Source: Branchinecta lynchi
Lineage: Eukaryota > Arthropoda > Branchiopoda > Anostraca > Branchinectidae
Length of the DNA: 64,000 nucleotides
Reading direction: 5' to 3'
Assembly (NCBI GenBank): GCA_023053575.1
Contig: JAKZAP010000014.1
Coordinates: 14,658,938-14,722,937, forward strand
Below are positions 1-11,600 of this stretch, one piece after another. Position 1 is the first letter of the stretch, and every line of letters begins with the position of its first letter. The notes under the pieces were generated by a model. That model saw only the letters and a list, made by a program, of their open reading frames with translations. It was not told where the DNA came from and made no database searches. A program made the translations under genes and the position numbers.

Positions 1-379
1 TTGGTACTTATGTCACTTATGTTACGAGATTGAATATAGACTGTATCTACAGCGGCTTGTGCTTTATTAGAGCTAATCACTGAAACCCTAATTATGGAGG
101 TACTTAGAGGGGGGGGGGGGTCTGTCTCTGTACCTTCTAAAGAACGCAGAAATGCGGACTCCAGGTTGAAGATCTCTCAGGTAGTTTGAACAGACACCAT
201 AATGCATAGGACCTTCGCCACCTAAAACGAAAAAAACAAATTATCGTGAGTGTCCAAATCAATACTTTTGCTGAGGACCCGAAAGTTCCAAATTACCTAC
301 CCTCAAACGGTCTAAGGTGCGGCTTACATAATAAATGACGCTAGTCCGGAATATGGCCCGAATATTTCCTCCAGCGATA

Positions 380-515
380 TTTTGGCCCTTCTTGGCCAAG
401 TCCTCGTCAGGCTGGTTAGAAGAAATGAACCTGAAATCCATTGCCAATTCGGTGATTGCAGGTTCTTTTCTTCTAGCTACAGCCTGACGAGGGCCCTTGT
501 CAAGTAGGGCCGAAA
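380..515. repeat. Two hammerhead-like repeat copies, head to head
   Basis: The minus strand carries CTGACGA at 404-410 and a degenerate AAAA box at 380-383. The plus strand carries CTGACGA (484-490), a GGGCCC/GGGCC stem and GAAA (512-515). Both match the dispersed family described at 23793 and 25796. A G run at 110-120 lies upstream. Confidence 0.7.
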
Positions 516-566
516 GATCACTGGAGAAAATCTTATCTGGTATACGTTTGGCGCTAGCGTCATTTC

Positions 567-1132
567 GTAAAGTTTAACCGAAAAGGGTTGTGATAGGGCG
601 ATCACTTATACAGGCTTGAAGACCGGATGAAATGCGTTACTTGGTTGCTCCACTATTCACGGTTAATAAATTTTCAAATGAATGGTCCCTGTCGGATTTG
701 TGGGACCTCTCTGTGCTTGTACTGTATTGTAAGCTTGTTTAAACTGAAAAGCCAACCAGTTTTATTTGGATCTGTTTTTTCTGCAATTTGCTCTAGTGCG
801 ACGTTCAGAATATCTACGACCGTCCCCCTAGCTTCTACTGTGACGCGGACAATTTAAATCTCAACAAAACGCCAATTTTCTGTGGCTGACGGTCCGCCAG
901 GTGGACTGCTCACTGCGTAAACACAAATTTCTCATAAATGTCAAGCATCCAACACAGGTACAGGCGCATAGAGTTACCACAAGTCCGTCAGAGAAATTCT
1001 ACCATAGGAAAATCAAGTGAACAGCGGAGCAGCGAAGTAATGCATTTTCATTGGGCCTTCACGTCTATTTGACTGAATAAATGATTGGTTAGCCAAATTT
1101 TCTTATCTCAGCCCTTTTCGGTTAAACTTTAA
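567..1132. mobile_element. MITE family A, copy 1 (TTAA ends)
   Basis: Ends GTAAAGTTTAACCGAAAAG and its inverse CTTTTCGGTTAAACTTTAA. The family ends in TTAAAGTTTAACTGAAAAG on both sides, with TTAA at each border; TTAA duplication is typical of piggyBac-type elements. No transposase. Other copies are at 4154, 7478, 18615, 25979 and 48450. Confidence 0.75.
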
Positions 1133-1202
1133 ATAAGATCTGAAGCTTGAACTGAAGGAGTATTTTAGCTGACAAGTTATCCACCAAGCGGAGACGGGCT
1201 GT

Positions 1203-1312
1203 TGAATGAATGAATGAAGGTTTTATGGCGCACTGCCCAAGGGCGTAAGTGCAGTAGAAAAGGACAAAGAAATATAAAATAATCGCAAAACAAAAATATT
1301 TTCAGTCTTGTC
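1203..1312 (-). repeat. Probable LINE 3' tail fragment
   Basis: A (GAAT)n stretch is followed by sequence that on the minus strand reads toward it as a non-coding 3' end with TATTTT. Similar tails with ATG-GCC..AATAAA-like ends occur at 14080, 22430, 54200 and 63340. Assigned by style only. Confidence 0.35.
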
Positions 1313-1346
1313 TGACAGATGTCTTTTGGTTGTCATCCCTGAGAAG

Positions 1347-3920
1347 TAGGGGTCGGCACCGTTTCTGTTTCTGTTTTTTTACTACCGTTTTCTGTTCTGT
1401 TTTTTTTTTAAATAACAGAAAAACAGAAAACAGGTAGCCGTTTTTTTAATGCCGTTTCTGTTTCTGTTCCGTTTTTTATATGGCCGTTTTAGCCGTTTCT
1501 GTTTTTATTTTACCTGTTTTTTCCAAGTTTCCGTTTTTTGTTCCGACTTATACGCGTGGCGTCCTGGCATAATCTAGCGGGTTTTATTCTCCCGGCGGAG
1601 TATGCCATCTACCGATATTTTCCGCTTTTCGGAAGGAAAGATTTTGAGTCAAAATAGAGAGATTGCACCCTACCCGACGAAACGGATATTTTTACACCAT
1701 CATTAAAGGAAGCATATAACAACAAAATTAACATTAGGAGGTATAGGACTTTCGACTTACAGACTAAATTATCGGTCTTTGATAACCATTCTGAGCTAAT
1801 TGCTGAAAACGTTAATCTTGCTATTTCTTGTTGTTATAATAATACTTTTGCTGGAAACGTTAATCTGGCTATTTCTTTTTGGTATAATGACACTCTTGCG
1901 AAACGGAGTCTCGCATCCCATTCATCCCATCGGTCGCTTAAGACGCATTTTTTGAAATCCAACCAATAGGTACGAATTGTTTTGTACTGAAAGCTTGAAG
2001 CCTTCAAGCTCCGATTTCTGATGAGACTTTTCTACAAAGCTGTAATTATACAACTAAGAAAGAGCCACCGAACTTTTCCAGTGTTCAGAAGTTGTTTTTT
2101 TTTACTTTTCGGTAAAGATGTGCACTTTCAGGGTGCTAGGAATTAATTTTTAAGCAAAACCGTTGTGGCGCAAATGATCATGGACCCTCGGGGGATCATG
2201 AAATGTAAAGTTTGTCAAAATTAATTTTCACTTTGCTGTTAAGGTGCGCACTTCAAGGGAGCTGGCAGTTCACTCTGTACTTCAAGGGATGGTCGGATCT
2301 GGAAAGTGACAATTTGTGAATCAGGTCTTATCGAGACTCTAATGTTCCAGCGAAGTTTCGTCCTTCTAGCACACCTGGAAGTACCTTAACTCGCGATCAC
2401 CGGAATTCCGGACCCCTCCAACCTCCCCCACGGTGCACGAATCCGGACCGTTCTGTCTCGGGTTTACCTATAGTTATTCTGCTTGTTCTTCCCACCAAGT
2501 TTCTTCCCGATCAGTCCACCCTAAGCGTGGCACAAGATTTCCAGTACTCCCGTCCACCCCCACCCCCCCACATTCATGGGATCCGGTCCGTACTTAAATG
2601 GGACATCCGAGAAACAAGGTCTATCCAAATGTCAAGGTTCATTAAGATCCGATCACCCGTTCGAAAGTTACAATACCTCAAGATTCCGGATTCCTCCTCC
2701 CTGCACTCCCCCACGATGCCCGGATCGGGGAACTGACTATTTCCAAGTTAATTTGGTCGGGTCTTTGATTCCTGCCAAGTTTCATCGTCCTAGCCCACCT
2801 AGGAGTACCTTAACTCCGGATCACCGGAATTCCGGAACCCCCTCCAACTTCCCCCAAAGTGCCCAAATCCGGTCCAGTTCTGTCTATGATGTACCAAGGG
2901 CTTGTGCTTGTTCTTCCCACCAAGTTTAATCGTAATCGCTAAATTTTAAGCATGTCACAAGATTTCCGACCCCCCCCCCCCCACATTCATGGTATCCGAA
3001 CCGGACATGAAATGGAACGTCTGAGACACGAGATCGTTCGAAATGTCAAGTTTCATTAAGATCCGATCACCTGTTCCAAAGTTATACATATACATACGTC
3101 AATATTTCGGATTCCCCCTCACACCACTCCCCCCCACGGTGGTCGGATCGTCGAAGTGACTATTTCAAGTCAGTTTGGTCAGATCCCTGATATGCCTGCC
3201 AAGTTTCATCGTCCTAGCACATCTGGAAGTATCCTAACTCGTGAACAGTGGACCGACCGACTGAAAAGTGATCGGTATATGGCACTTGAATGAAGCCCAT
3301 GCAAAACGCTGGGGCATGCTGACAGGGGTGACCATGGTTCTCACACGCAATTGTACCCCTTATTCCGCACAGGGGTATCAGATATACAGTACTTTGGGAA
3401 CTAAAACAATTTGGTATTAATTTTTTACCTTAAAATATTTTGCTTTTAAAGGTTCCTGGTACCCTTCTGGGGAAAAAGGGGTACACATACGTATGACTTC
3501 CATACTCACCCCTGCCAGCATACTCCAGCATTTGACCATGGGTATAAAAAAGGACTTAGTTTACTAGACAGGTGCAGAGTCTTTTTTTTTCACCTTACAC
3601 AGTTATACTCGACCTTCTCTCACAACCTTCTCCTGTCACGCTCCTCACTCTATTCACTTTCCAACAGCCGCCTTACCGTTCCAAATGGTCGCCTTACTAT
3701 TATCTTATAAACCCAAAGAAGTAGGAAAAAAAACAGAAATACCTGTTAAAACGGCCGTTTTTTTTGTAAAAACGGTCTGTTTCTGTTTTTCCAAAAAAAA
3801 CGGAAAAACAGAAACGGTTTTCCGTTTTTTTTATCACCGTTTCTGTTTCTGTTCCGTTTTTTATTTGCCGTTTTTTACCGTTTCTGTTTTAGCCAAAAAC
3901 AGAAACGGTGCCGACCCCTA
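1347..3920. mobile_element. Non-autonomous hAT-type element 1
   Basis: Inverted termini TAGGGGTCGGCACCGTTTCT and its complement (ending 3920) are flanked by identical 8-bp duplications CTGAGAAG (1339-1346 and 3921-3928). The terminal sequence form and 8-bp TSD are diagnostic of hAT. Subterminal regions (1360-1560, 3730-3910) are mixtures of CTGTTTCTGTTTTT and its complement. The interior carries ~420-bp tandem units (2280-3290) and no transposase-like frame. Confidence 0.88.
2280..3290 (+). repeat. Tandem ~420-bp unit array, three units
   Basis: The motif CTAGCACATCTGGAAGTACC recurs near 2376, 2799 and 3214 (steps of about 423 and 415 bp). It is embedded in longer similar sequence with GATCACCGGAATTCCGG and C-rich tracts. 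The array ends near GACCGACCGACTG..TATGGCACTTG. The same units occur on the minus strand at 36776-38176. Confidence 0.75.
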
Positions 3921-4153
3921 CTGAGAAGTGCTTTTGGTTATTCAATTCCAGCAGTTTAGTTTAGCCTTGGTTTATTTAGGAAGAACTAAACGGGGGCACG
4001 ATTTTAAGTTGAGTCGTCGTTGCTTGAACTAGGACGTTTAAACAGGTCCTTCCAGAACAGAATGATGACTGTCGGTCAGAATGCCGTTCCGTTCCAAATA
4101 GTGATGAACGACACAAAACCAATACTCTGAAACTTCTATTAGCGGAATTTTGC

Positions 4154-4506
4154 TTAAGTTTAACTGGAAAGCCAAGTTAGTTTTGTGTCATTTAACTGAA
4201 TACACTGAATTATTTGGATTCCTACTTAATTTCCCCTATCTACGCTAATTATAACGTTCAAAATATCTGTATCTGTGGCCGTCCCCACAACATTTCTACT
4301 ATGACGCGGGAAATTTTAATTTCAACACAAACACGGCTTTTCAGTAGGCAGTGGTGAGATTGGTGAAAATCGATATTCGAGAATTTCGGAACAACGAAGT
4401 AACGCATTTTTAGCGGGTCTTGTACATTGGTCTTCAGGCCAATATAAGTGAATAAGGGATGGGTAACCATATTGTCCTATACCAGCCCTTTTCGCTTAAA
4501 CTTTAA
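4154..4506. mobile_element. MITE family A, copy 2
   Basis: Begins TTAAGTTTAACTGGAAAGCC and ends CCCTTTTCGCTTAAACTTTAA. Interior similar to the other family-A copies (ATTTTAATTTCAACACAAAC, CTACTATGACGCGGG). Confidence 0.75.
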
Positions 4507-5119
4507 AGACCATTGTGTTCAAAGATCCATTTAGAGGCCAATCATCATCTTGTACATTGCGTGGCTGTTCTTACTGGGGCTGTTTCTACGATCGACATGA
4601 GCATAGTTTTGTGCCTTCTTTGGTGAAGTTGTTTATGTCAAATCCACAATTTAATCTTCTATAGTAGGTCTAAAGCTTCTTATAGCAGCAAAAAATAAAC
4701 AATCGTCTTTGTCCGCCGCTATTTACATCTGGGACATTGAAGTGAAAATTGCTTTTTAACGGCCAACGGAAATGTTATGTATAGTTTCAATTTCAATTTA
4801 GTTTTTTCATTCAAAATCTTGAAACGGCGGTAAGCCGACTAGTTGATTTTACGTCAACAATGAACACTAAAATTATAATATATGAAACTGAATAATATAT
4901 ACAGAGCTAAATCACATACCACACAATTGCCCATAACTGGTCATTTGTCTGTCAGGTCACGTAACTTGTCAATACAACTTCAATGATTAATATCACTTAA
5001 TCTTAGATCAAAATTTATAATATTTACAATTAACAACAATTACACTAAAATAACCAAAACATAAATGATTAGCATTTAGCACAAAACAGTCATTCTTCAG
5101 TTTGGAATCATAAACAAAA
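4507..5119. other. Intron 20 sequence, nothing recognised
   Basis: AT-rich. No exon with NADPH-domain motifs, no repeat termini and no RNA gene seen. Confidence 0.4.
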
Positions 5120-5476
5120 CAGACTGGTCCCGAGTAGAGAGGGTACAGCGCCGGGCCAAAAAATTAATTCCATACCTACGGTACCTACCTACGATTACAG
5201 GTTGAGACATCTTAAATCCAGCTTCATTGTCGGTTCTGTCGGGATTGTAAAAACATTCTGAACACTTACAGAATTCTCCACTCGGTAGGTAATTTGGACA
5301 AAAAGCAGTTTTTTTTAGTTTAGTTCATATCAACATTCTCTGAGGTTATAACCACCAAAAATAAACCGGAAAATTGGTCAACGTTCATTTTGTTACCGTG
5401 CATGCCAGGCATGGAATGGTTTACCTGAGGAGACCGCTTCGGCTCAACGTCTTTTTATATTAATAAATAGATAAAT
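5120..5476 (+). mobile_element. LINE-like retrotransposon 3' fragment
   Basis: The plus strand encodes RVERVQRRAKKLIPYLRYLP and then, after a frame change, AWNGLPEETASAQ. These are typical of the C-terminal end of the reverse transcriptase protein in jockey/CR1-like non-LTR elements (x-RR-A-x-K-x-x-P-x-x-R-x-x-x-Y and W-N-x-L-P). The fragment is broken by stops. Its A/T-rich tail (TTAATAAATAGATAA) reaches the donor site of NOS exon 20. Confidence 0.7.
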
Positions 5477-5479
5477 TAC

Positions 5480-5690
5480 CTTGCGTTTGAAATCTGACCA
5501 CACCAACCGTCAGGTGGACTTCATGGGGATGGACGGCAAGGCTTGAAGAAGTCGAGTAATAGCGCGATTGCATCAATGGAAGGAGGGTTAGAAGCAGAGC
5601 GGCATCCATCGTGACTGAAGGAAATTCCTCAAATACTTCCAGTAGCGTAGGCCACTTCCAGTGTTTCCAGGTTTCGTACTCGGCGGTATT
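5480..5690 (-). CDS. NOS: NOS exon 20, FAD-binding RxYS motif
   Basis: Residues 828-897 plus one base. [20 protein letters not shown] and SRYYSTSSS, the RxYS motif that binds FAD, then [15 protein letters not shown]. Donor G|GTAATT (phase 1), less canonical than the others. The intronic side of the donor comes within a few bases of a LINE-like 3' tail. The next exon, with the NADPH-binding motifs, was not found in positions 1-5479. Confidence 0.95.
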
Positions 5691-8600
5691 CTAAGAACAA
5701 ACAAACTTTTCAAGGTCGCCGAACTTATGACGCAATATCCCACATAAGGCGTGCCCAAGTCATGCCAGATACTAAGTGCTCCATGTTTGTTATCCGTCCG
5801 ATATCTAGTACTGGTTGAGACAAGCAGTTACTTAACTTTTCATCCTAGTAGCTCCTGATTAAGATAAGACTGGGTCGACCGCGTCCCGTATTTCCGATGA
5901 AGCGGCAGCTTGCAAAAATCAAGATTTCACAAGGACGTGTGTAAGTGGAGTTTCGTACCATAATCGTTGGTCCTTAGACGACATTACTGAAGATAGGGTA
6001 TAGTCATATCTATCTTCGTATTTTTCTCGTTCACTGACATACATGTTTATTTTATGACAACAAAAAATAATACTATCGATCAGTAGTTTCAAGTGAATAA
6101 TAGATAAGATTTTTAACTCTCAGTGTGATAACTATGAGCGTGTTCCATCCTACTTACCATAGTTACTACGCATGACATCACGAATTCTGGCTTTTTGCCG
6201 TCAAGGCTGGAACGATTCTCTATTTTCCAGCAGAATATCATGCAACGGGCCAATCCAACCAATCACGTTACAGAGATCCGTAGTTACTACGCTTACTACG
6301 CTCCCGAGCGTGGTAAGCAAATAGTTACTATTAGTTACTATTTCGAGAAGGTTGGAACGGCCAGCGAAGTAACTTTTGGTGAGGTTGGAACGGAAATAGT
6401 AACTAATAGTTACTATTTGTAGAAGGGTGGAACACGCTCTATGTTGCAAGTTTCTCAAGACTTATTTAGAGTCGAAAGCCTTTTCTGTTGCATTATCTAA
6501 GACTCAGCGACGCAGGCGAGAAAGTAAAGCTACGTACCGAAATAGTCCAAAAAGATTTCGTGTGCGAAAATCGCTTCTCTATGGGGAAGCATGCATGTAA
6601 TGCGTCGAAATTCAAGAGCGAATAGGGAAATTCGCATCAGAGTGTGTGTGCACGTAGCAGAGAGTTGGTTAATATAAATAAATAGTGTCGAAAAATAAAA
6701 GAAGGTCAAACGCACGGTTTTAGCACAGAAGTGCTGCCTGTTTGAATCAGGGGTAATGTAGCAAAGACTTTAAGGCTAAGAGCAAAAGGGAAAGAATCGC
6801 AACTAGATCAGGGCCCAGAATGCCGACCATTTTTAAATAAAATAAATAAAATGCTAATAAAGGCTTTCCGCCTCTTCCTTAAAAAAAATATTAATCATAA
6901 ACAGGTTAATTTAGAGACATGTTTTGGGACCAGGAATCTAACTAAAGAAAAGCTCTCAACGAAATTTTGAAACCAAACACACGTCGTCCAGATGAATGAT
7001 GAGGATAAGAGGGTATGGTTATCCGAGCAATCTACGTGAAGAACATTCCTTCTCAGAGGAGCTGAGGGATGGAAGAGAGATGGAGCGGGGCTTACGGTTG
7101 AAAGTAAGGTCAGTCTAGTTTTTTCCTGTTGGTCAGTGGCACGCAGGGCAAATTCAGCCAAAAGCTTCTGGGTAGGCGGAGTGGTGATGTCTAAGAACTT
7201 CGAAAGCATCTGGTGAACAGTTGAACGGGGTAGTTTGGGATGCGGCAGCCAAGACTGCACTGGACCTGAAAAAAAAAAGGTTTTTAAGGTAAGCATCCAT
7301 GTGAGACACTGCAAGACGGATACGTCAGCTACATTTTACTGGAGATATATTGTCAGTCTAGTCTTCACTCTCAGCTACCCAATTGAGCAGCAAAACAGCA
7401 GCCGTGTCCAAAACCAAATCGCAGCACCAGTTTTGACTCCAAGCGATTTTCAAGAAGAAATTCACAATATTAGATACTTAAAGTTTAACTGAAAAGCCAA
7501 CTAATTTTTATCACTAATAGGATACATCGGATTATTTGAATTCTGCGTAGGGATTTTTCGATTTTCCACCATCCGCTCTAATAGTGACGTGAAGAATATC
7601 TACGGCCATTCCGAAAACGCAAATTCTACTATGACGCGAGAATTTGAATATCAACACAAACGCGGCTTTTCAGACGCCACTGGTGAGCATAGTGAAGATT
7701 GAATAGTAGCCTACCAGAACACAGACTTTTCGTAACTCTTTTACGTTAAGCATGCGACACAGGTACAAGCGCATAGAGGTACCACAAATACGGCAGGGAA
7801 AGTCCACTATTCGAAAGTCGATTATTTGGAATAGCGGAGCAACGAAGTAACGCATTTTTCATCGGGTCTTCAAGCATATTTAAGTGAGTAAGTGTATCAG
7901 CTCGTTTTAGTTAAACCTTAAGCAATACTCTTTAGTTGTTTTCCACAAGTTCATTTCCCAGCTTGACCTGGAAGGGGACCCTGGAAGCATCCATGGTCAC
8001 AAGCATAAACAGTTTTAGACGCTCCTTGAGCCCAAGCTGACTGGGAAACATGTATTCATATATATTCATTCCCCAACGTTGTCCCTGACGTTTACCAGCC
8101 TGACGAGGACCTTTGCCTAAATGGGCCGAAATATCGTTGCCAAGTATCGTAGCTGACGTATCCGTTTTATCCATTGTTTGAATATATGAACAGTTTTTTC
8201 GTAAGCCTTCGCGAGGTGTAATTTGTTTATTCAATAAGCATTAACAGGGCTGGACCGGACTTAATGAGACCTTTGGCTTAAAGCCGCGAGAAACTGAGGA
8301 AGGCAGTACCCCTGTTCTGATTTTCTTCTTCCTTTATAGTACAGGAAAATGAGCTCCAAAAAGAGTTCGACCCGAAACAAATTGCAACAGAAATAATTTT
8401 TACACCATCTTGTAGAGAAAAAAAAGCTAAGCAACATATACAAAGTTGCATATACAGGCTCGACGCAAAATAAGCGTTTTTGGCTTTTAATGTCATTTTT
8501 TTACGTATTTCGAAACAAAAATATAAAATTTTCGTGGTTTTCCGTTATTCTTGAACTGACTTACGATTCTAATGCAAAATGACAAGCTGGAACTGAAAAT

Positions 8601-11600
8601 GAAGTCAGATTTGGCGTAGAAAGCACCAGAAAAAAGTTAATGTTAGTTTTTCAACCTATTTTGCAAAAAAGTAAAAATTTTCGTATGGTCAGATTTTCTT
8701 GAACGAAACTGCGATCCTGACATAGAATCCCGAGCTGAGACCGAAAATGGAATAAAAATTGGGTGTCTAGTTTTGTAACCATAAATATGTGATCTTTTAA
8801 GATTTTTGTAGTAAAAACAAGAAAATTATTAAGAAAAGTAAAGTACGAATCAAATTGCTTTTCAATGCTCAGTATTTACAAGAAAATACAACATATCAAA
8901 AGCTGCAGATCCTGAGTCGAAGCAAATTAAACCCTTTTCGGCTCTTAGTGCCAGGAGTTCAGATTTGGTGTATCTTGCACCATAAAAAAATATTTAATAT
9001 CATTAAAATGCGCCGTTATTATTTTTGTAAAGACAGTTTAGTCAGCATTTATTATCCATCAAAATGGTATGATAGATTGTTAGAAAAAAAAAATATATAC
9101 CTGAGCTGGTCATTAATAGCAGAACCTTATTGAAGAACAAATAACGTATCCTTAGAAGAAGACCCCAAGTAAGACAATGCAATCGGATAGAATATTAGTT
9201 CTAATTAATCAAAGTACCAATAATTTTTTTTCTTCGCCATCTACCCTGAGACCTATCTACCCTACACTGAAGTGTATTCGATATTTCTGCCATACCGGAG
9301 TCTACTAAACTTGAGCGAGCAACGTATTCCCATGATGAATCCACTGCCTATGACATAATTTATTTTACAAATTTGTTTACGGATTGTGCGCCCCAAATCA
9401 GATTATTTTATTATCCCGCGATCCGAAATCCTTCGATCCGAAAGTCTCGGAGAATTTTAATAAGTCATCGACTCTCTACTCTAGTCTTGACGTTCTCTGG
9501 CCTTCCTTCTGATACCCAAGCCTGGTGGAATGGAACACAGCAATCAATTTATGGTCGGAAATCATCCGGGGAAATAGTTTACTGTTTTCCTCTCATTGAT
9601 TGATCTTCCAGCTATTGACGACACATGTATTTGCTCGGTTATGCTTTTTGTCCCAGACCAGGCGAGCCGACATGTATTTACTCTCAATGTAACCTTTGAC
9701 CAACCCCTGTGGTGTAAGGTCACGAAAATGGTTGAAGCAGCTTCACCAGGAATTGAGTTTTCAGAGTTCGTCATGAAACTCGGAGGATTTTGATGAGCTT
9801 ATCCACGATGAGCTTATTCGGAGCATTGGGCTACATCCAGGAGGAGTCAGGACTTGGAGATGTCCCGACTCGGAGATGGAGTCAGGACTCGGAGATGTAC
9901 CTCACCTCTCAGCGAAAGCGACCGCCAGAACCATAGCCTTTGTGGTCATGTACTGATTGACGCTGCGCTACACGCTATTCTGCTTTCCAAGACTACAATC
10001 TGAAGAAATCATGGAACTTGAAAGCTTGTACACGAAGCTGATTTCGCTGATTCAGTAATCATTCCTTAGAAAGAATACAGGAACTGATCAGGACTGCTCC
10101 AGTATCGGATGTCAAATCCGTGGTTCCAGTAATTGGAGATGATTCGATACTGCGAAACTTCATAAAAAGTGAACGATCTGGATCACTGGAAGTCAAGACT
10201 TCTGGTGAAGACGACCTGCTCATTATCTATGGTGCGTCGAAAGGAGGAGACCTGAATAAGCTCTTCGAAAAAGTGACAACCACAAGGTCGTTTGTTCACC
10301 CAAACAGTCACCACCAACGGTTGATGTAGCAAAATAGCACAACTATACCAAGTTTTTAAGTGTGTGTGTGCGTGTTTTTTATTTTTTATTTTTTTTATCA
10401 AGTTTAGGTATGAACCTCTCAATTGAAAAGAGAGAAAACGGGGATGGAAGAATCAAGATGACTTCTTGTACCCGTTAACAAATGACCTTCCACAAGCTCC
10501 ACGCATGCCCTTAAAAATCGTTTCGTGTCGACTGCAGTAACTTAGTGTAAATTCAGAGAGATGTAGCCGTCTTAAAAAACGATTTAGTTTCTACTCCAGC
10601 ATGCAGAACCAGCAAGGGGAATAATGTGTTCTATCTCAACAAAATTAACAACTACTATGAAGCAGAAAACCCAAAAGCTTAGTCGGTAGCCTAATCCATT
10701 CCAAAAGACGAAGCTGTGAACAGCTTGTCAACACTAGTTGCAATTTGTTTATCTCTTTTGAAAACAGTTTATAAGGTGTACGAAGGGCGTTAAGCACGAT
10801 TTCGAACATTGAAAATGAAATCCAGTTTAGTTCGTTATTGACTTTTCTTCATAATTTTCTTGTTTTACCAAAATTGGTAGATTATGTTGATGAATATGAA
10901 ACTTCTTTTCGTACACCAGAAACCTAGTTTGATTCCACTTTCGGACTCGGCTGGGGATTCAATGTTAGGATCTCACTTTCGTTCAAGAAAATCGGACCAG
11001 TATGAAGATTAGTACTTCTCTGCAAAAATATGTTGAAAAATGGATTAACTTTTTCTGGTGCTTTATACGCCAAATCCGACTTCATTTTCGGTTTCACCTT
11101 GTCATTTTGCATTAGAATGGTACTTCAGTTCAAGAATAACAGACAACCACGAGAATTTTATAATTTTTTGGTAAATACGTAAAAAATGGTATTAAAAGCC
11201 AAAAAACGCTTATTTTGCGTCGAGCCAGGATATGCAACTTTGTTGCATACAACAACATATGTTGAACAACATATGTTGTTCAGCTTTTCTCTCTCTACAA
11301 GATGGTGTAAAACTCATTTCTGTTGCAATTTGTTTCGGGTCAAACCTCATTTGCCTGTACTATTAGAGTTGAGAGACCGGAGCACTGTTTACTTGACAGA
11401 TTTCGATGATCGAAGTCCTGTGTTGTGAAAGATCGATTCGTAATGATATATCTATATACACGTAAACCAACACTCTCATAAGTACGTAAGCAGTTACCAC
11501 TATATTGCACTCCTTTGTGTTGAATTTACCTTATATCGCACTGTCCAGCAACAGAGGTGCCAATGCTCTTGTTGAGTCGCTGGGGGTGTTATAATTTTTT

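Noticed and set aside
3685..3924. Open frame of phenylalanine and serine codons on the plus strand
   Set aside because: It is a translation of the CTGTTTCTGTTTTT subterminal repeat of hAT element 1. The similar frames at 17370-17738 and 20129-20441 are the hAT 2 equivalents.
1..5479. Search for the remaining NOS exons (NADPH-binding domain, with GVCS, RxAPSFxLP or GPGTGIAPFR motifs)
   Set aside because: No such motif was found in any minus-strand frame, so the 3' part is taken to lie beyond the left edge.
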